A DNA stretch of 41,034 nucleotides from Bacteroidota bacterium (lineage in GTDB: Bacteria; Bacteroidota; Bacteroidia; Palsa-965). The stretch lies in assembly GCA_003151415.1 (NCBI GenBank), contig PLXK01000190.1, forward strand, positions 1 to 41,034, in the 5' to 3' direction. The notes under the pieces are model-generated. The model saw only the letters and a list, made by a program, of their open reading frames with translations. It ran no database searches and was not told where the DNA came from. The position numbers and the translations under genes are program-made. Shown one piece after another: positions 16,598-25,072 of the stretch. Positions within the stretch are counted from its first letter, which is position 1, and every line of letters begins with the position of its first letter.

Positions 16598-16611
16598 TAG
16601 GGTATACCCTA
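16598..16611. promoter_or_regulatory. Perfect 14-bp palindrome upstream of queD
   Basis: TAGGGTATACCCTA is fully self-complementary and lies 26-39 bases upstream of the queD ATG (16572), in the promoter region. It is flanked by two copies of AAGGTCAT on the plus strand (from 16591 and 16621, 30 bp apart). Its symmetry suggests a dimeric repressor site; the factor is unknown. Confidence 0.5.
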
Positions 16612-16682
16612 CATATTTTTAAGGTCATCTCGTATGCATCCCAATAGCTGTTCTTTTTGTGATTGCTGAAGAACATTCAGCT

Positions 16683-18059
16683 TCACACACTTTCAATCAA
16701 TAGCGGAGAATCTTTTTTTACCTGACTGATCCCCCCCCGTACATTCAGGATGTGGCTGAATCCATTTGCTTTCAAAATTGAAGCGGCAATCATTGACCGA
16801 TATCCTCCGGCGCAATAAACCATGTATTTTTGTTTGGGATCCAGAGTGTTCAATCTCCCAACCAGCGAATTCAAAGGAATGTTTAAACTGTCCTTCATGC
16901 GGCCGCCAGAAACTTCTGCCGCAGTGCGGACATCGAGTGGAGTATATCCGGACTTCAGATAATACTCCAGCTGGTGCTCTGAAATTGTCTGCACGTGATC
17001 AACTGGAAAATGCGCGTTGATCCAACCGATCAGGTCACCTTTCAGGTAGCCATGAACCTTGTCAAAACCAATTCTCGCCAACCGGGTAACCGCTTCTTCC
17101 TTTTGCTGATCATGCACCACCAAAACAATTGACTTGTCTGAAGGAATCATATTTCCCGCCCACACGGCAAAAGCACCATCAAGTCCGATATTCACTGACC
17201 CCTTGATAAAGCCAATGCCAAACTCGGTTGAATTCCTGACATCGAGAACGACTGAGCCTTTTTCAATTTCCAAATGAAAAGCCGCGGCACTCAAAGGCCT
17301 TGTTCCTTTCCGGATTACCTCTTCAAGAGCTTCATAACCATCCCTGTTCGCTGTGACATCGTGAACAAAATAAGGAGGAACCTCAGGAAGATCTCCTGTA
17401 ACCTGCTCTATGAATTGCAATTTGTCCATTGTTTGCAACGCATAATTTTTACGCTTTTGCGCTCCGATTGTGGACCAGGTTTCTTTTCCCAAATTCTTTC
17501 CGCAGGCAGAACCGGCTCCATGCCCGGGGTAAATAATGACATCGTCAGGCAAAGTCTTGATCTTTAGATTGAGCGAATCGTAGAGCAGGGAAGCTAATTC
17601 TTCCTTGCCCAGATTTCCGCTTCCCAGATCCGGTCTTCCGACATCGCCCACAAAAAGCGTATCGCCTGTAAAAATAGCATGAGGTGTATTTGTTTCATCA
17701 TACACAAGATAACAACAGGACTCCACTGTGTGTCCGGGGGTATGAACCAATTTAATTTTCAATTCCCCCAGATAGATGCTATCTCCATCTTTGGCTACCA
17801 TTGCTTTATAGCCCGGAGTGGCTCCCGGACCAAAAAGAATTACGGCTCCCGTTGTTCGTGCAAGTTCAAGATGTCCGGAAACAAAATCGGCATGAAAGTG
17901 GGTTTCCAGAACATATTGAATCTTGGCATTTCTTTGCTTTGCCAATTGCAAATAGATGTCCACGTCCCGGATCGGATCAACCACCGCAGCACAGCCCTTG
18001 GACTCAATATAATACGAGGCCTGCGAAAGACATGAAGTATAGATTTGTTTGATGTACAT
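16683..18059 (-). CDS. Persulfide dioxygenase with two rhodanese domains (CstB-like)
   Basis: 458 residues. N-terminal metallo-beta-lactamase fold of ETHE1 type: THFHADFVSGH (H54, H56, D58, H63), HTPGHT and FTGDTLFVGDVGRPDL. Then a rhodanese domain (~255-355) whose active-site loop VLVVHDQQKE lacks the cysteine, and a second rhodanese (~365-458) with the intact loop VYCAGGYRS. This MBL / Cys-less rhodanese / active rhodanese order matches staphylococcal CstB, which oxidises persulfides and makes thiosulfate. It is start-to-stop adjacent to the PLP decarboxylase gene upstream and is third in an operon that begins at 19542 with a class-II-like operator. Confidence 0.9.
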   Translation of the reverse strand: MYIKQIYTSCLSQASYYIESKGCAAVVDPIRDVDIYLQLAKQRNAKIQYVLETHFHADFVSGHLELARTTGAVILFGPGATPGYKAMVAKDGDSIYLGELKIKLVHTPGHTVESCCYLVYDETNTPHAIFTGDTLFVGDVGRPDLGSGNLGKEELASLLYDSLNLKIKTLPDDVIIYPGHGAGSACGKNLGKETWSTIGAQKRKNYALQTMDKLQFIEQVTGDLPEVPPYFVHDVTANRDGYEALEEVIRKGTRPLSAAAFHLEIEKGSVVLDVRNSTEFGIGFIKGSVNIGLDGAFAVWAGNMIPSDKSIVLVVHDQQKEEAVTRLARIGFDKVHGYLKGDLIGWINAHFPVDHVQTISEHQLEYYLKSGYTPLDVRTAAEVSGGRMKDSLNIPLNSLVGRLNTLDPKQKYMVYCAGGYRSMIAASILKANGFSHILNVRGGISQVKKDSPLLIESV

Positions 18060-19310
18060 TTATTTGAAGGTCATTTGTTTAAATCCGTGTACATCATCAA
18101 TAAATCTGTCAATCATACCGTTTTTCACATGTGGCATAACAACTATTTTCCACCACGAGGGAGACTCATCATGCGTATCAGGAACAAGAAAGTAGTTGCG
18201 CGCGACTTTTTCGGGGATTTCAGATGCCGGAATTGAGATTATATTGACATACGGATTATTGAAATAAGAAATTCCGGCATGTTTCAACCGGTTGCATACC
18301 GATTCTGTTTTTGCCATCAGCATATCCATTTTAGCCCTCCACCCTTTTGATCCATAAGTCATTAAAATCATCCAAACAGCCACCGCATTCGCGCCCGACC
18401 GGCTTCCACACAGGGTGTAGTCTTTTCCCGGTACATAGGAAGCTTCTTCTGTGCGAACAAATTGCATCCAACCCTTCCGTATCAAAAATATACCTGTTCC
18501 GTAAGGCGCCTGAAGCAATTTGTGCGCATCCAGGGCGATGGAGGTGATGTGTTTGTTTTGAAAACTGTATGCGCTTTTCCCTTTACTAAAGGGATAAATA
18601 AAACCTCCGAAGGCAGCATCCACATGCATTCTGAAAGGAACACCTTCCTCTTCGAGAACAGCAGTTATGAGGTCAATATCATCCACCGACCCAAACATGG
18701 TGGTGCCCATATTCATGATCACTATAAAATACCGCAAACCTTCAGCAATGGCACTCTGCAAGGCCTTCCGGAAAGCATCTGAATGAATTTCGCGGGTCCC
18801 TTCTTTCACATCAAGGGGCACAGAAAACAAACCGAGCAGATTGGCACCTTTTGCAATCGAATAATGGCTGTCCTTAGAATACACCACGGCAATCTCTTTA
18901 TCGTTCGCCTCAAAAGCCTCTCTGTAATAATTCCGGTAGATCCACATGGCCTCTATATTGGCTTCCGTGCCACCACTCGCAATATATCCATCCTGCTTAC
19001 CCTTTTCTCCCTCAAAAATTTCCTCCGCACATAAACGAATAACCTCAATTTCCAATCGCTGGGTTCCTTTAAATGCCTGTTCGCTTTGGTCCTCTCCCAG
19101 AGTATGACAGCCAATGTGATTCGGGTTGGCAAGAAAAGCAGAAAGAAAAGCCGCTTGTTCCAGAAACGGGGCATCCTCATAAAACTCGACTTCATCCAAA
19201 TATGTGGCCGGAAAGCCCAGAACGTCTTCGTTCCGATAGTTTCGGTTTTCTGCCAGGGCTTGAAAAACCCGTTTCTTTATCTCCTCCGATGAACGTCTTT
19301 CCCAATTCAT
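18060..19310 (-). CDS. Pyridoxal-phosphate group II decarboxylase
   Basis: 416 residues from ATG 19310 (MNWERRSSEE), which leaves a one-base gap to the upstream gene. The alternative ATG 19340 would add 10 residues and overlap it. Fold type I: GGTEANI, His149 stacking PLP (SHYS), Asp231 in HVDAAFGG and the Schiff-base Lys264 in ALDAHKLLQAPYGTG. It belongs to the glutamate/histidine/aromatic amino acid decarboxylase superfamily. The substrate cannot be told from motifs. Cotranscription with a persulfide dioxygenase suggests a sulfur-containing amino acid or stress amine as a possibility, but this is speculation. Confidence 0.88.
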   Translation of the reverse strand: MNWERRSSEEIKKRVFQALAENRNYRNEDVLGFPATYLDEVEFYEDAPFLEQAAFLSAFLANPNHIGCHTLGEDQSEQAFKGTQRLEIEVIRLCAEEIFEGEKGKQDGYIASGGTEANIEAMWIYRNYYREAFEANDKEIAVVYSKDSHYSIAKGANLLGLFSVPLDVKEGTREIHSDAFRKALQSAIAEGLRYFIVIMNMGTTMFGSVDDIDLITAVLEEEGVPFRMHVDAAFGGFIYPFSKGKSAYSFQNKHITSIALDAHKLLQAPYGTGIFLIRKGWMQFVRTEEASYVPGKDYTLCGSRSGANAVAVWMILMTYGSKGWRAKMDMLMAKTESVCNRLKHAGISYFNNPYVNIISIPASEIPEKVARNYFLVPDTHDESPSWWKIVVMPHVKNGMIDRFIDDVHGFKQMTFK

Positions 19311-19311
19311 T

Positions 19312-19542
19312 TCAGGCAGCCTCTTTGTGATGATGGCCATCTTTGCTCTCGCCTGTCATTTTCGTTTTTTCAATTTCAGAGCGCGAATTGAGAATTCCGA
19401 AAACAGTACAACCCACAAGCACCAGAAGGAAATTAAGCAGGCTTTTGGGCCCCATATCGGGTTGATTCAGGTAGGCCAGACGAAAGGGGAATAAAATCGT
19501 TAAAACAAGTACGGCTATTGCAATTATTTTTCTGGTGCTCAT
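19312..19542 (-). CDS. Small two-TM membrane protein leading the decarboxylase operon
   Basis: 76 residues, no family recognised. Two hydrophobic helices (about 5-22 and 34-50), then a charged tail ending in a His cluster (DGHHHKEA). It is the first gene of the unit that includes the PLP decarboxylase and persulfide dioxygenase; the stop is one base before the decarboxylase ATG. The promoter has a perfect TGAC-N4-GTCA box and TATTTTTG -7 element, which supports it being a real, regulated gene. Confidence 0.7.
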   Translation of the reverse strand: MSTRKIIAIAVLVLTILFPFRLAYLNQPDMGPKSLLNFLLVLVGCTVFGILNSRSEIEKTKMTGESKDGHHHKEAA

Positions 19543-19573
19543 GGGCTTGGTTTTTGATGAATATTAAGGAAAT

Positions 19574-19638
19574 CAAAAATAGTTGGTGGCTCAAAATCAG
19601 AATATGACTTTTGTCATGTCAATAAATGACATTGGACC
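19574..19638 (-). promoter_or_regulatory. Class-II-like operator and promoter of the decarboxylase/persulfide dioxygenase operon
   Basis: TGACTTTTGTCA (19605-19616) is a perfect palindrome in its TGAC/GTCA arms. On the minus strand it is followed after 23 bases by TATTTTTG (19574-19581), a perfect TAnnTTTG. That centres the box near -41.5, as for class II Crp/Fnr activation. A second half-site TGAC (19627-19630) starts exactly 22 bp upstream of the full box. The ATG at 19542 lies 31 bases past the -7 element. Confidence 0.8.
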
Positions 19639-19697
19639 TGTCAAACCTAAAACCTTGATTCTAAATGCCTCGGGGCAAGCTGAATCTGTGACTGGTA

Positions 19698-20531
19698 TCA
19701 GGCATTCGTCAGAACCTTGTCTGGAAGTGCCAGAACGGGTATAGATGCATGAAGCATCAGTTTTGCGGAATGGGTTTTATAAAACAAGCGTTCCATAATG
19801 CTGTGTTGATGAGGAACAATAACCAGCAAATCAGCCGGATGTTTATTCAAATAACGCTCCACACCGGTTTCCACATTGCCTTCCTCTTCGAATTCAAACT
19901 GAAAATCCACACCTTCCAGATAAGTTTCAAGACGAATTCCCTCCATGGCTTTTTTTCGCTGGGGCAACTCTCCGGGTTTGATCACATTCAACAAAGAAAC
20001 ATCCGCCCTGAAGTGTTTGCATAAAACAGTCAATGTTTTAAATATTTCGGGGTGATTGACTTTCTGAAAGTCGGAAGTCAGCAAAATGTGACCGGGTATT
20101 TTGAAAGTTGCGTCTCCCGGGATTGCAAGAACGGGTACAGGGCTTTTTTTCATGACGGCAGTGGCTGTACTTCCAAGCAGAAAACTCAGTTTCCTGCCGG
20201 CGCCCTTCATTCCGATAACGACCAGATCAATGCCCGAACTGGCCACCTTCTCCAGTATTTCATCATCAGCGAAACCCGAAACAGACACCTGATGCGCCTT
20301 TACTCCATACTTGATTTCAAGTTGCTTCGCAAGACCGGAAAGGAGATCCCGGTTTTCCTCCTCAATCCTTACAAAGTCAACCGGGTAAGGCACCTCCGAA
20401 ACCGCGATGGGTAAGCGAAACACATACATAAGAGTCAATTCGGCTCCGAATTGTTTGGCCAGTTGTGCTGCGTAGAAAGCTGCATTTGCAGCCTCTTCCG
20501 AAAAATCGACAGGAATTAAGATGTTTTTCAT
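19698..20531 (-). CDS. Universal stress protein with two tandem Usp domains
   Basis: 277 residues from ATG 20531 (MKNILIPVDFS, the standard Usp start); upstream in-frame codons to 20594 add a non-conserved 21-residue leader. Domain 1 (~1-142) carries the ATP-binding signature G-x2-G-x9-GST in GMKGAGRKLSFLLGST. Domain 2 (~150-277) has lost those glycines (VPHQHSIMERLFYKTHSAK), so only the first half is likely to bind nucleotide. Double-Usp proteins of this kind are common near cbb3 oxidase and Fnr-type regulons in Bacteroidota. It lies 72 bases after the RIC-like gene and probably shares its operator-bearing promoter. Confidence 0.92.
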   Translation of the reverse strand: MKNILIPVDFSEEAANAAFYAAQLAKQFGAELTLMYVFRLPIAVSEVPYPVDFVRIEEENRDLLSGLAKQLEIKYGVKAHQVSVSGFADDEILEKVASSGIDLVVIGMKGAGRKLSFLLGSTATAVMKKSPVPVLAIPGDATFKIPGHILLTSDFQKVNHPEIFKTLTVLCKHFRADVSLLNVIKPGELPQRKKAMEGIRLETYLEGVDFQFEFEEEGNVETGVERYLNKHPADLLVIVPHQHSIMERLFYKTHSAKLMLHASIPVLALPDKVLTNA

Positions 20532-20603
20532 AGAATGATTATCAATGTTCGGTTGGGGTAAATCAAACGTGCGGTTATCAGAAGCAGTTTGCACAAGTGC
20601 GTT

Positions 20604-21149
20604 TCAAGGTGAAATCTTTTCTCCTTTGGCTGACCGCCGGGATGCACGGGCCACTTTTGGCATCAGCAATATATCTTCAAGATAAAACTGCCTGTACAGG
20701 TGTTGTTCGAGCGTATGCAACTCCGACAAGGTCACTTTCATTCCCTCGCTGGCCTGAGATTCCGCTTTAAATCCATGACTCAAAATCGAGAGATCGGCCA
20801 GAAAAGTTCTCATCTGCATGTGTTTGGTGTGGATGTCGTTCAACTCAAATTCAAAGGCCGACAAAACGTCTGCACTGTTTATCTTTTCTTCCAAAATATT
20901 CTCTATGAAGGGAAACAAAATGCGTGTATTTTTTCTGATTTGATTTTGAACCAGCACAACCAATTTATTGTATTCCTTTTCCACTGCGTACAATGCCGGA
21001 TAAATGTCTGCATTCACTTTAACAGCGGATGACACGTGAATATTCACCCGCTCTATCAAATGCTGCACGGCAGGGTAATGCTTTTCGGTCAAAAAAAACA
21101 TAAGCTCAGAGGGTTGCATTTTTCTGAAATTCAAAGCTGAATGTTTCAT
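20604..21149 (-). CDS. Diverged hemerythrin-like / RIC (YtfE-type) protein
   Basis: 181 residues from ATG 21149 (MKHSALNF). The frame is open to 21263, but that start would lie upstream of the predicted promoter and covers its operator. The layout resembles RIC di-iron proteins: H24/H30 and H38 in the first helix pair, ILFPFIENIL, IHTKHMQMRTFLADL, ELHTLEQHLYRQFYLEDILLMP. Two expected ligands are missing: Q70 stands where RIC has His and N74/T75 where it has Glu before ILFP. It may bind a different or incomplete metal centre. RIC proteins repair Fe-S clusters damaged by NO or oxidants. The promoter carries the shared operator, which fits a redox-stress role. Confidence 0.7.
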   Translation of the reverse strand: MKHSALNFRKMQPSELMFFLTEKHYPAVQHLIERVNIHVSSAVKVNADIYPALYAVEKEYNKLVVLVQNQIRKNTRILFPFIENILEEKINSADVLSAFEFELNDIHTKHMQMRTFLADLSILSHGFKAESQASEGMKVTLSELHTLEQHLYRQFYLEDILLMPKVARASRRSAKGEKISP

Positions 21150-21166
21150 AGTATTTTTATATAAAA

Positions 21167-21231
21167 CAAAAATAATACCAGACGAAGCCCTTAAAAATGA
21201 TGTCTGACAGACAATGAAGTGACAAATATCA
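21167..21231 (-). promoter_or_regulatory. Class-I-like operator and promoter of the RIC-like/Usp operon
   Basis: Box TGACAAATATCA (21220-21231) is followed on the minus strand after 45 bases by TATTTTTG (21167-21174), a perfect TAnnTTTG, placing the box near -63. A second half-site TGAT (21198-21201) starts exactly 22 bp nearer the promoter, at the -41.5 position. That region also contains a 13-bp palindrome TGTCTGACAGACA (21201-21213). The ATG at 21149 follows the -7 element by 17 bases. Confidence 0.78.
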
Positions 21232-21272
21232 ATGAGCGGTAAAAAACGAGCTATGGCTGCCAAAGTACGGCA

Positions 21273-21986
21273 TTACTTTGCGTGGCAACAGATGTGTTGC
21301 GACCATTGAGCGGAAGATAATTCAGGGCTGAGATAAGGTATACCCAGGTTTAGGCCTCTCAACACGAGAAGAAGAGCCATTCCAATCACAAATACAGGCA
21401 TAACCTGACGGATTTTTTTTCTATGTCCTGAGCTAAGCTTATTGCCAGCCAGAGAGAGAACGGCCATTGCAGGCAATGTGCCCAGTCCAAAAAAAAGCAT
21501 AAATAATCCACCTTTCAAAACCCCTCCGGCAACAACAGCTCCTGCTAAAGCCGTATAAACAAAACCGCAGGGAAGCAGTCCATTCAGGGCCCCAATCAGA
21601 AGGAGGGAAACGTATCCGGTCCGCCTGAACAATTTACCGATGCAGGCTTTTCCGGATGAAATAAATGAAAACAAACCGGTATTGAAACGAAAGCGGGCCT
21701 TCACTTTTCCGGGCAGAATAACCGAAACCAACAAAAGCAAACCAACAGTCACACTCAGAGAACGCTGGTATCCTCCAATAACAAAAGAAGTGCCGACCAT
21801 TCCGAACAAACAGCCCATCAGGAAATACACAAGAACACGCCCTGCATTGTAGGTCAGAATTCCGCTCAGTTCAGCGACTCTGTTTTTTCTGTCCAAAGGC
21901 AGAGCAAGGGCTATAGGGCCGCACATGGCAACGCAATGAAAGCTGCCTAAAAATCCCAATGTAAGAGCGGCAACCTGGAACAGCAT
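21273..21986 (-). CDS. Sulfite exporter TauE/SafE (UreH_2-like) family protein, oxidase-biogenesis type
   Basis: 237 residues, about six transmembrane helices. The first helix ends in GSFHCVAMCGPIALALP, the His-Cys...Met-Cys motif typical of this family, and the loop GALNGLLPCGFVY is conserved. Members encoded beside cbb3 oxidase genes are thought to take part in copper delivery or c-type cytochrome maturation, not sulfite export. The C-terminus ends HICCHAK, a possible metal-binding tail. It is the last gene of the cco operon, one base after fixH. Confidence 0.87.
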   Translation of the reverse strand: MLFQVAALTLGFLGSFHCVAMCGPIALALPLDRKNRVAELSGILTYNAGRVLVYFLMGCLFGMVGTSFVIGGYQRSLSVTVGLLLLVSVILPGKVKARFRFNTGLFSFISSGKACIGKLFRRTGYVSLLLIGALNGLLPCGFVYTALAGAVVAGGVLKGGLFMLFFGLGTLPAMAVLSLAGNKLSSGHRKKIRQVMPVFVIGMALLLVLRGLNLGIPYLSPELSSAQWSQHICCHAK

Positions 21987-21987
21987 G

Positions 21988-22425
21988 TCAATTCAATTGC
22001 AAGGATTGTTCATAATAGTATTTTTTTCCGTCTGCTTCTATCTCGCACAAGAGCTTATATAAACCTCTTTTGTAGTTTCTGAGCTGAAATCGCTGCGTTC
22101 CGGTGTTATCCGGGGCGGCATTGAATTTCTCATCTTTTTTGGAATCCGATGGCCTGTAAAAAAAGATCTCTCCGCTGACAGCCTTTCCTGTTAGCGCTAA
22201 CGGGTAATGAAGAGTCACCGAGCCCGCGCTGGTTTCCGAACTGAAAGCGCCTTTCAGCTCCAATGTATTTTTCATTCCATTAATTTTGTCCTGAAAAAGG
22301 AGTTCCTTTTCATAGTAGTCAACCGAAACAAGGTCGACTTTTTGATGCATCGCCATAAAAACCATAACCAGCATCATGACGACAAAACCGCAATACAAGA
22401 GTGTGATCCGGATACCCCAATTCAT
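21988..22425 (-). CDS. fixH: FixH/CcoH family oxidase assembly protein
   Basis: 145 residues: one N-terminal membrane helix (about 7-26), then VDLVSVDYYEKELLFQDKINGM, the typical FixH motif, then a periplasmic beta-rich domain. FixH/CcoH assists assembly of cbb3 oxidase with the FixI copper ATPase. It sits between ccoG and the SafE-family gene, the order usual in Bacteroidota. Confidence 0.9.
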   Translation of the reverse strand: MNWGIRITLLYCGFVVMMLVMVFMAMHQKVDLVSVDYYEKELLFQDKINGMKNTLELKGAFSSETSAGSVTLHYPLALTGKAVSGEIFFYRPSDSKKDEKFNAAPDNTGTQRFQLRNYKRGLYKLLCEIEADGKKYYYEQSLQLN

Positions 22426-22458
22426 TGGCGAAGATTTTAAGTAAAATGATCGTTTTTC

Positions 22459-23853
22459 TTATCTGGCAACAGGACCCAGAAAGCTGGCTTCGACTGTTTT
22501 GATTTTCCTGTTTCCCGAATATATGCCTATTTCCAAAGTTGTCTTTCGCTTTTTTATGGCCGATCGATCCAGCACCACGAAAAACATTCCCTGAACAATG
22601 CCTTCTTTAACGACCAGAATATCTTTTCCGATCATCAGAATTTTGCCATTGCCAGGCTCCATTTTCAATTGAACAGGAATATCCCTGTGTGTTTTGTTGG
22701 CCAATTGAATGGAATAGAGGTTACTGATTTTACCAATAGCTATTTCCTGATACAACAGCCCTCGCGCCCTGTTCACTGTTGTATCAATATCGCTCCGGCC
22801 GGCAAGCAGAAAAACCTCAAGAACAACCAAAACAACGAGTACGGCAGAATAGGCGATCATTCGCGCTGTAATCCGCAGTTTCTGTTTGTTTGCAATCCCA
22901 TTTTCAGAGTCATACCTGATCAGCCCTTTTTGCAGGCCCACCTTCTCCATCATATAATCGCAGGCATCAATACAGGCCGTACAACTGGTACACTCCAGCT
23001 GCGTGCCATTTCTTATATCTATACCCATCGGGCATACCTTGACGCATTGCTCACAATCAATGCAATCTCCAATAACCCTCTTTTCATTCTTTTTTATGTG
23101 GCCGCGCTTCTCTCCCCGCAGATAATCGTAAACAACCAGAATTGAATTTCGGTCAAGCAAGACACCTTGCAACCGGCCATAGGGACAAACAACCAGACAA
23201 ATCTGCTCCCGAAAGCGGGAATATACTCCATAAAACACCGCTGTTACAGACAATGTGGTCACCCAGCCCACGACATGAGCGGAGAACGGCTCACGGACGA
23301 TCCGCAGCAATTCATCTGTCCCAATGATGTATGCAATGAAAGTGCAGGATATAATGAAAGAGACAAAAAAGAAAAGCAAGCCTTTGATTGTTTTCTTTTT
23401 CATTTTCTCGCTCGTCCAGGGAGCTTTGTTCAACGCACGCTGATGATTGGCGTCTCCTTCGACCCAATATTCAATGCGTCTGAAAATCATTTCCATGAAA
23501 ATGGTTTGCGGGCATGCCCAACCGCAAAACACCCGACCAAACACAATTGTAAAAAGCGCTATGAACAGCACAAAAATGACCATTCCGAGGCCAAAAAGGA
23601 AAAAGTCCTGGGGCCAAAATATCGAGCCGAAAAGAATGAATTTCCCCTGAATGACATTCAACATGAATACAGGATCTCCATTCAGCCTCATGAATGGGAG
23701 GCCAAAAAACAAGACAAGAGAGAGGAAACTGGTGACTGTCCGCAGATTATACAAAGGCCCTTTTGGCTTTTGTGCATATATCCATCTCCGTTTTCCCTGC
23801 TCATCTATCGTCCCAATATGATCCCGGAAGGATTCTGCCGCCTGATTTTCCAT
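22459..23853 (-). CDS. ccoG: Cytochrome c oxidase accessory protein CcoG (FixG)
   Basis: 464 residues. Four to five membrane helices in the first 230 residues with CGWACPQTIFMEMIFRRIE, then the 4Fe-4S ferredoxin motifs CIDCEQCVKVCP and CTSCTACIDACD, a further helix (~335-355), and a C-terminal Ig-like periplasmic domain. CcoG is a cupric reductase that supports copper insertion into cbb3 oxidase. It follows ccoP by 12 bases. Confidence 0.95.
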   Translation of the reverse strand: MENQAAESFRDHIGTIDEQGKRRWIYAQKPKGPLYNLRTVTSFLSLVLFFGLPFMRLNGDPVFMLNVIQGKFILFGSIFWPQDFFLFGLGMVIFVLFIALFTIVFGRVFCGWACPQTIFMEMIFRRIEYWVEGDANHQRALNKAPWTSEKMKKKTIKGLLFFFVSFIISCTFIAYIIGTDELLRIVREPFSAHVVGWVTTLSVTAVFYGVYSRFREQICLVVCPYGRLQGVLLDRNSILVVYDYLRGEKRGHIKKNEKRVIGDCIDCEQCVKVCPMGIDIRNGTQLECTSCTACIDACDYMMEKVGLQKGLIRYDSENGIANKQKLRITARMIAYSAVLVVLVVLEVFLLAGRSDIDTTVNRARGLLYQEIAIGKISNLYSIQLANKTHRDIPVQLKMEPGNGKILMIGKDILVVKEGIVQGMFFVVLDRSAIKKRKTTLEIGIYSGNRKIKTVEASFLGPVAR

Positions 23854-23865
23854 ATGGTTTTTTCC

Positions 23866-25068
23866 TTACTTCTGTTTCATCCCCTCTCCGACTAAAGAGT
23901 CCGTTTTCAAAGGCGTTGCATGGGTTGAATCAGATGAAGAGGTCTGATCCGCATATAAAATCCCTTGTTTTTCTTTGGCGTTGGGAGGATTGGTGCCATG
24001 TATTCCTTTAATGAAAGAGGCGATAGCCTGAATCCGTGAAGCCGAAAAATCGTCTTTCCAGGATTTCATGCCTTTTTCCTGATATCCGTATTTGATTGTT
24101 TTGAAAATATCGTTCATGGATCCGCCATGCAGCCAATAGTCATCCGTAAGATTTGGCCCGACGATCCCCTGTCCCGATTTACCATGACAAGCCGAACAAT
24201 TATCCAAAAACAACTGCTTTCCGAGAGTGAGGCTTGCCTCGTCCTTCAATTGCACCACATGCGTTTCATCCACCATACTGAGCGATTTCTTTCTGTAATC
24301 CGCAAGGGCAGCATCGGCTTGCTTTAATTCTGTATTGTATTCTTCCAGTTGCAGGCTCCCTGTTTTGGTGACATGAAAATGAACCAGGTAAATACAGGCC
24401 CATAAAATAGTGATATAGAAGCCATACTTCCACCAGGGAGGAAGATCGTTATCCAGTTCACGTATGCCGTCGTAATTGTGATCAAGCATGATTTCCTCCT
24501 CCTTCTCAACAGAAACAGAAGCGTTGATCCGCTCCAGCAGTGAAGGCTCTTCACCTTGAATGTGATCAGCGGCTGGCATTTGATTTTTTTTCTCCTCAAC
24601 ACCCAAAAGATTCTGAACAATGATGAGCAGGATGGTGAGCACAATGATTTCAAAAGCAATAACCAAAATCATCAGCCAGAACAGCGTGGGATCCAAGCCT
24701 TCGTAAAAGGTGTTCTTACTTGCACCACTGACAAGATCAGCCGCCCGGGCGGAATAGGGATACATGGCAATAAGGACCACAATCGCTCCGAAGGTCTTAC
24801 CCAGATTCTCAGGCTTTCCGCTCACCCCCCGGGCGACATTTTTAACCACATCGGCCATCACAGCAATCATGATCAGCAGCAGAATTACAATCAAAAGCAA
24901 AATATCGAAAAGCGGGTTCGACAAAATCGAATCCATGGGTACACTCTTTTCTGATGTCTGGGCCAGGACAGGCACAACAGAAAACAACATAATCACGATA
25001 GCGGAAAACCATTTCATTGTGGTTCTGCTTTTCCTTTTCAAGGGTTCTAGATGGTAAGCCATAAGCAT
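23866..25068 (-). CDS. ccoP: cbb3 oxidase subunit CcoP (mono-heme c form)
   Basis: 400 residues from ATG 25068, just after the ccoQ stop; ATG 25017 (MKWFSAIVIMLFSVVPVLAQ) gives a clean signal peptide and is a serious alternative, while the ATG at 25119 would overlap ccoQ by 47 bases. Features are an N-terminal signal-like helix, two or three hydrophobic segments, PPWWKYGFYITILWACIYLVHFH (the CcoP membrane anchor) and a single c-heme motif CSACH. Proteobacterial CcoP normally has two CxxCH motifs; only one is present. It donates electrons to the CcoN catalytic site. Confidence 0.9.
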   Translation of the reverse strand: MLMAYHLEPLKRKSRTTMKWFSAIVIMLFSVVPVLAQTSEKSVPMDSILSNPLFDILLLIVILLLIMIAVMADVVKNVARGVSGKPENLGKTFGAIVVLIAMYPYSARAADLVSGASKNTFYEGLDPTLFWLMILVIAFEIIVLTILLIIVQNLLGVEEKKNQMPAADHIQGEEPSLLERINASVSVEKEEEIMLDHNYDGIRELDNDLPPWWKYGFYITILWACIYLVHFHVTKTGSLQLEEYNTELKQADAALADYRKKSLSMVDETHVVQLKDEASLTLGKQLFLDNCSACHGKSGQGIVGPNLTDDYWLHGGSMNDIFKTIKYGYQEKGMKSWKDDFSASRIQAIASFIKGIHGTNPPNAKEKQGILYADQTSSSDSTHATPLKTDSLVGEGMKQK

Positions 25069-25072
25069 TTTT

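Noticed and set aside
21150-21263. Upstream start at 21263 for the RIC-like gene
   Set aside because: That stretch contains the operator and a perfect -7 element, and the ATG at 21149 begins the family-like sequence.
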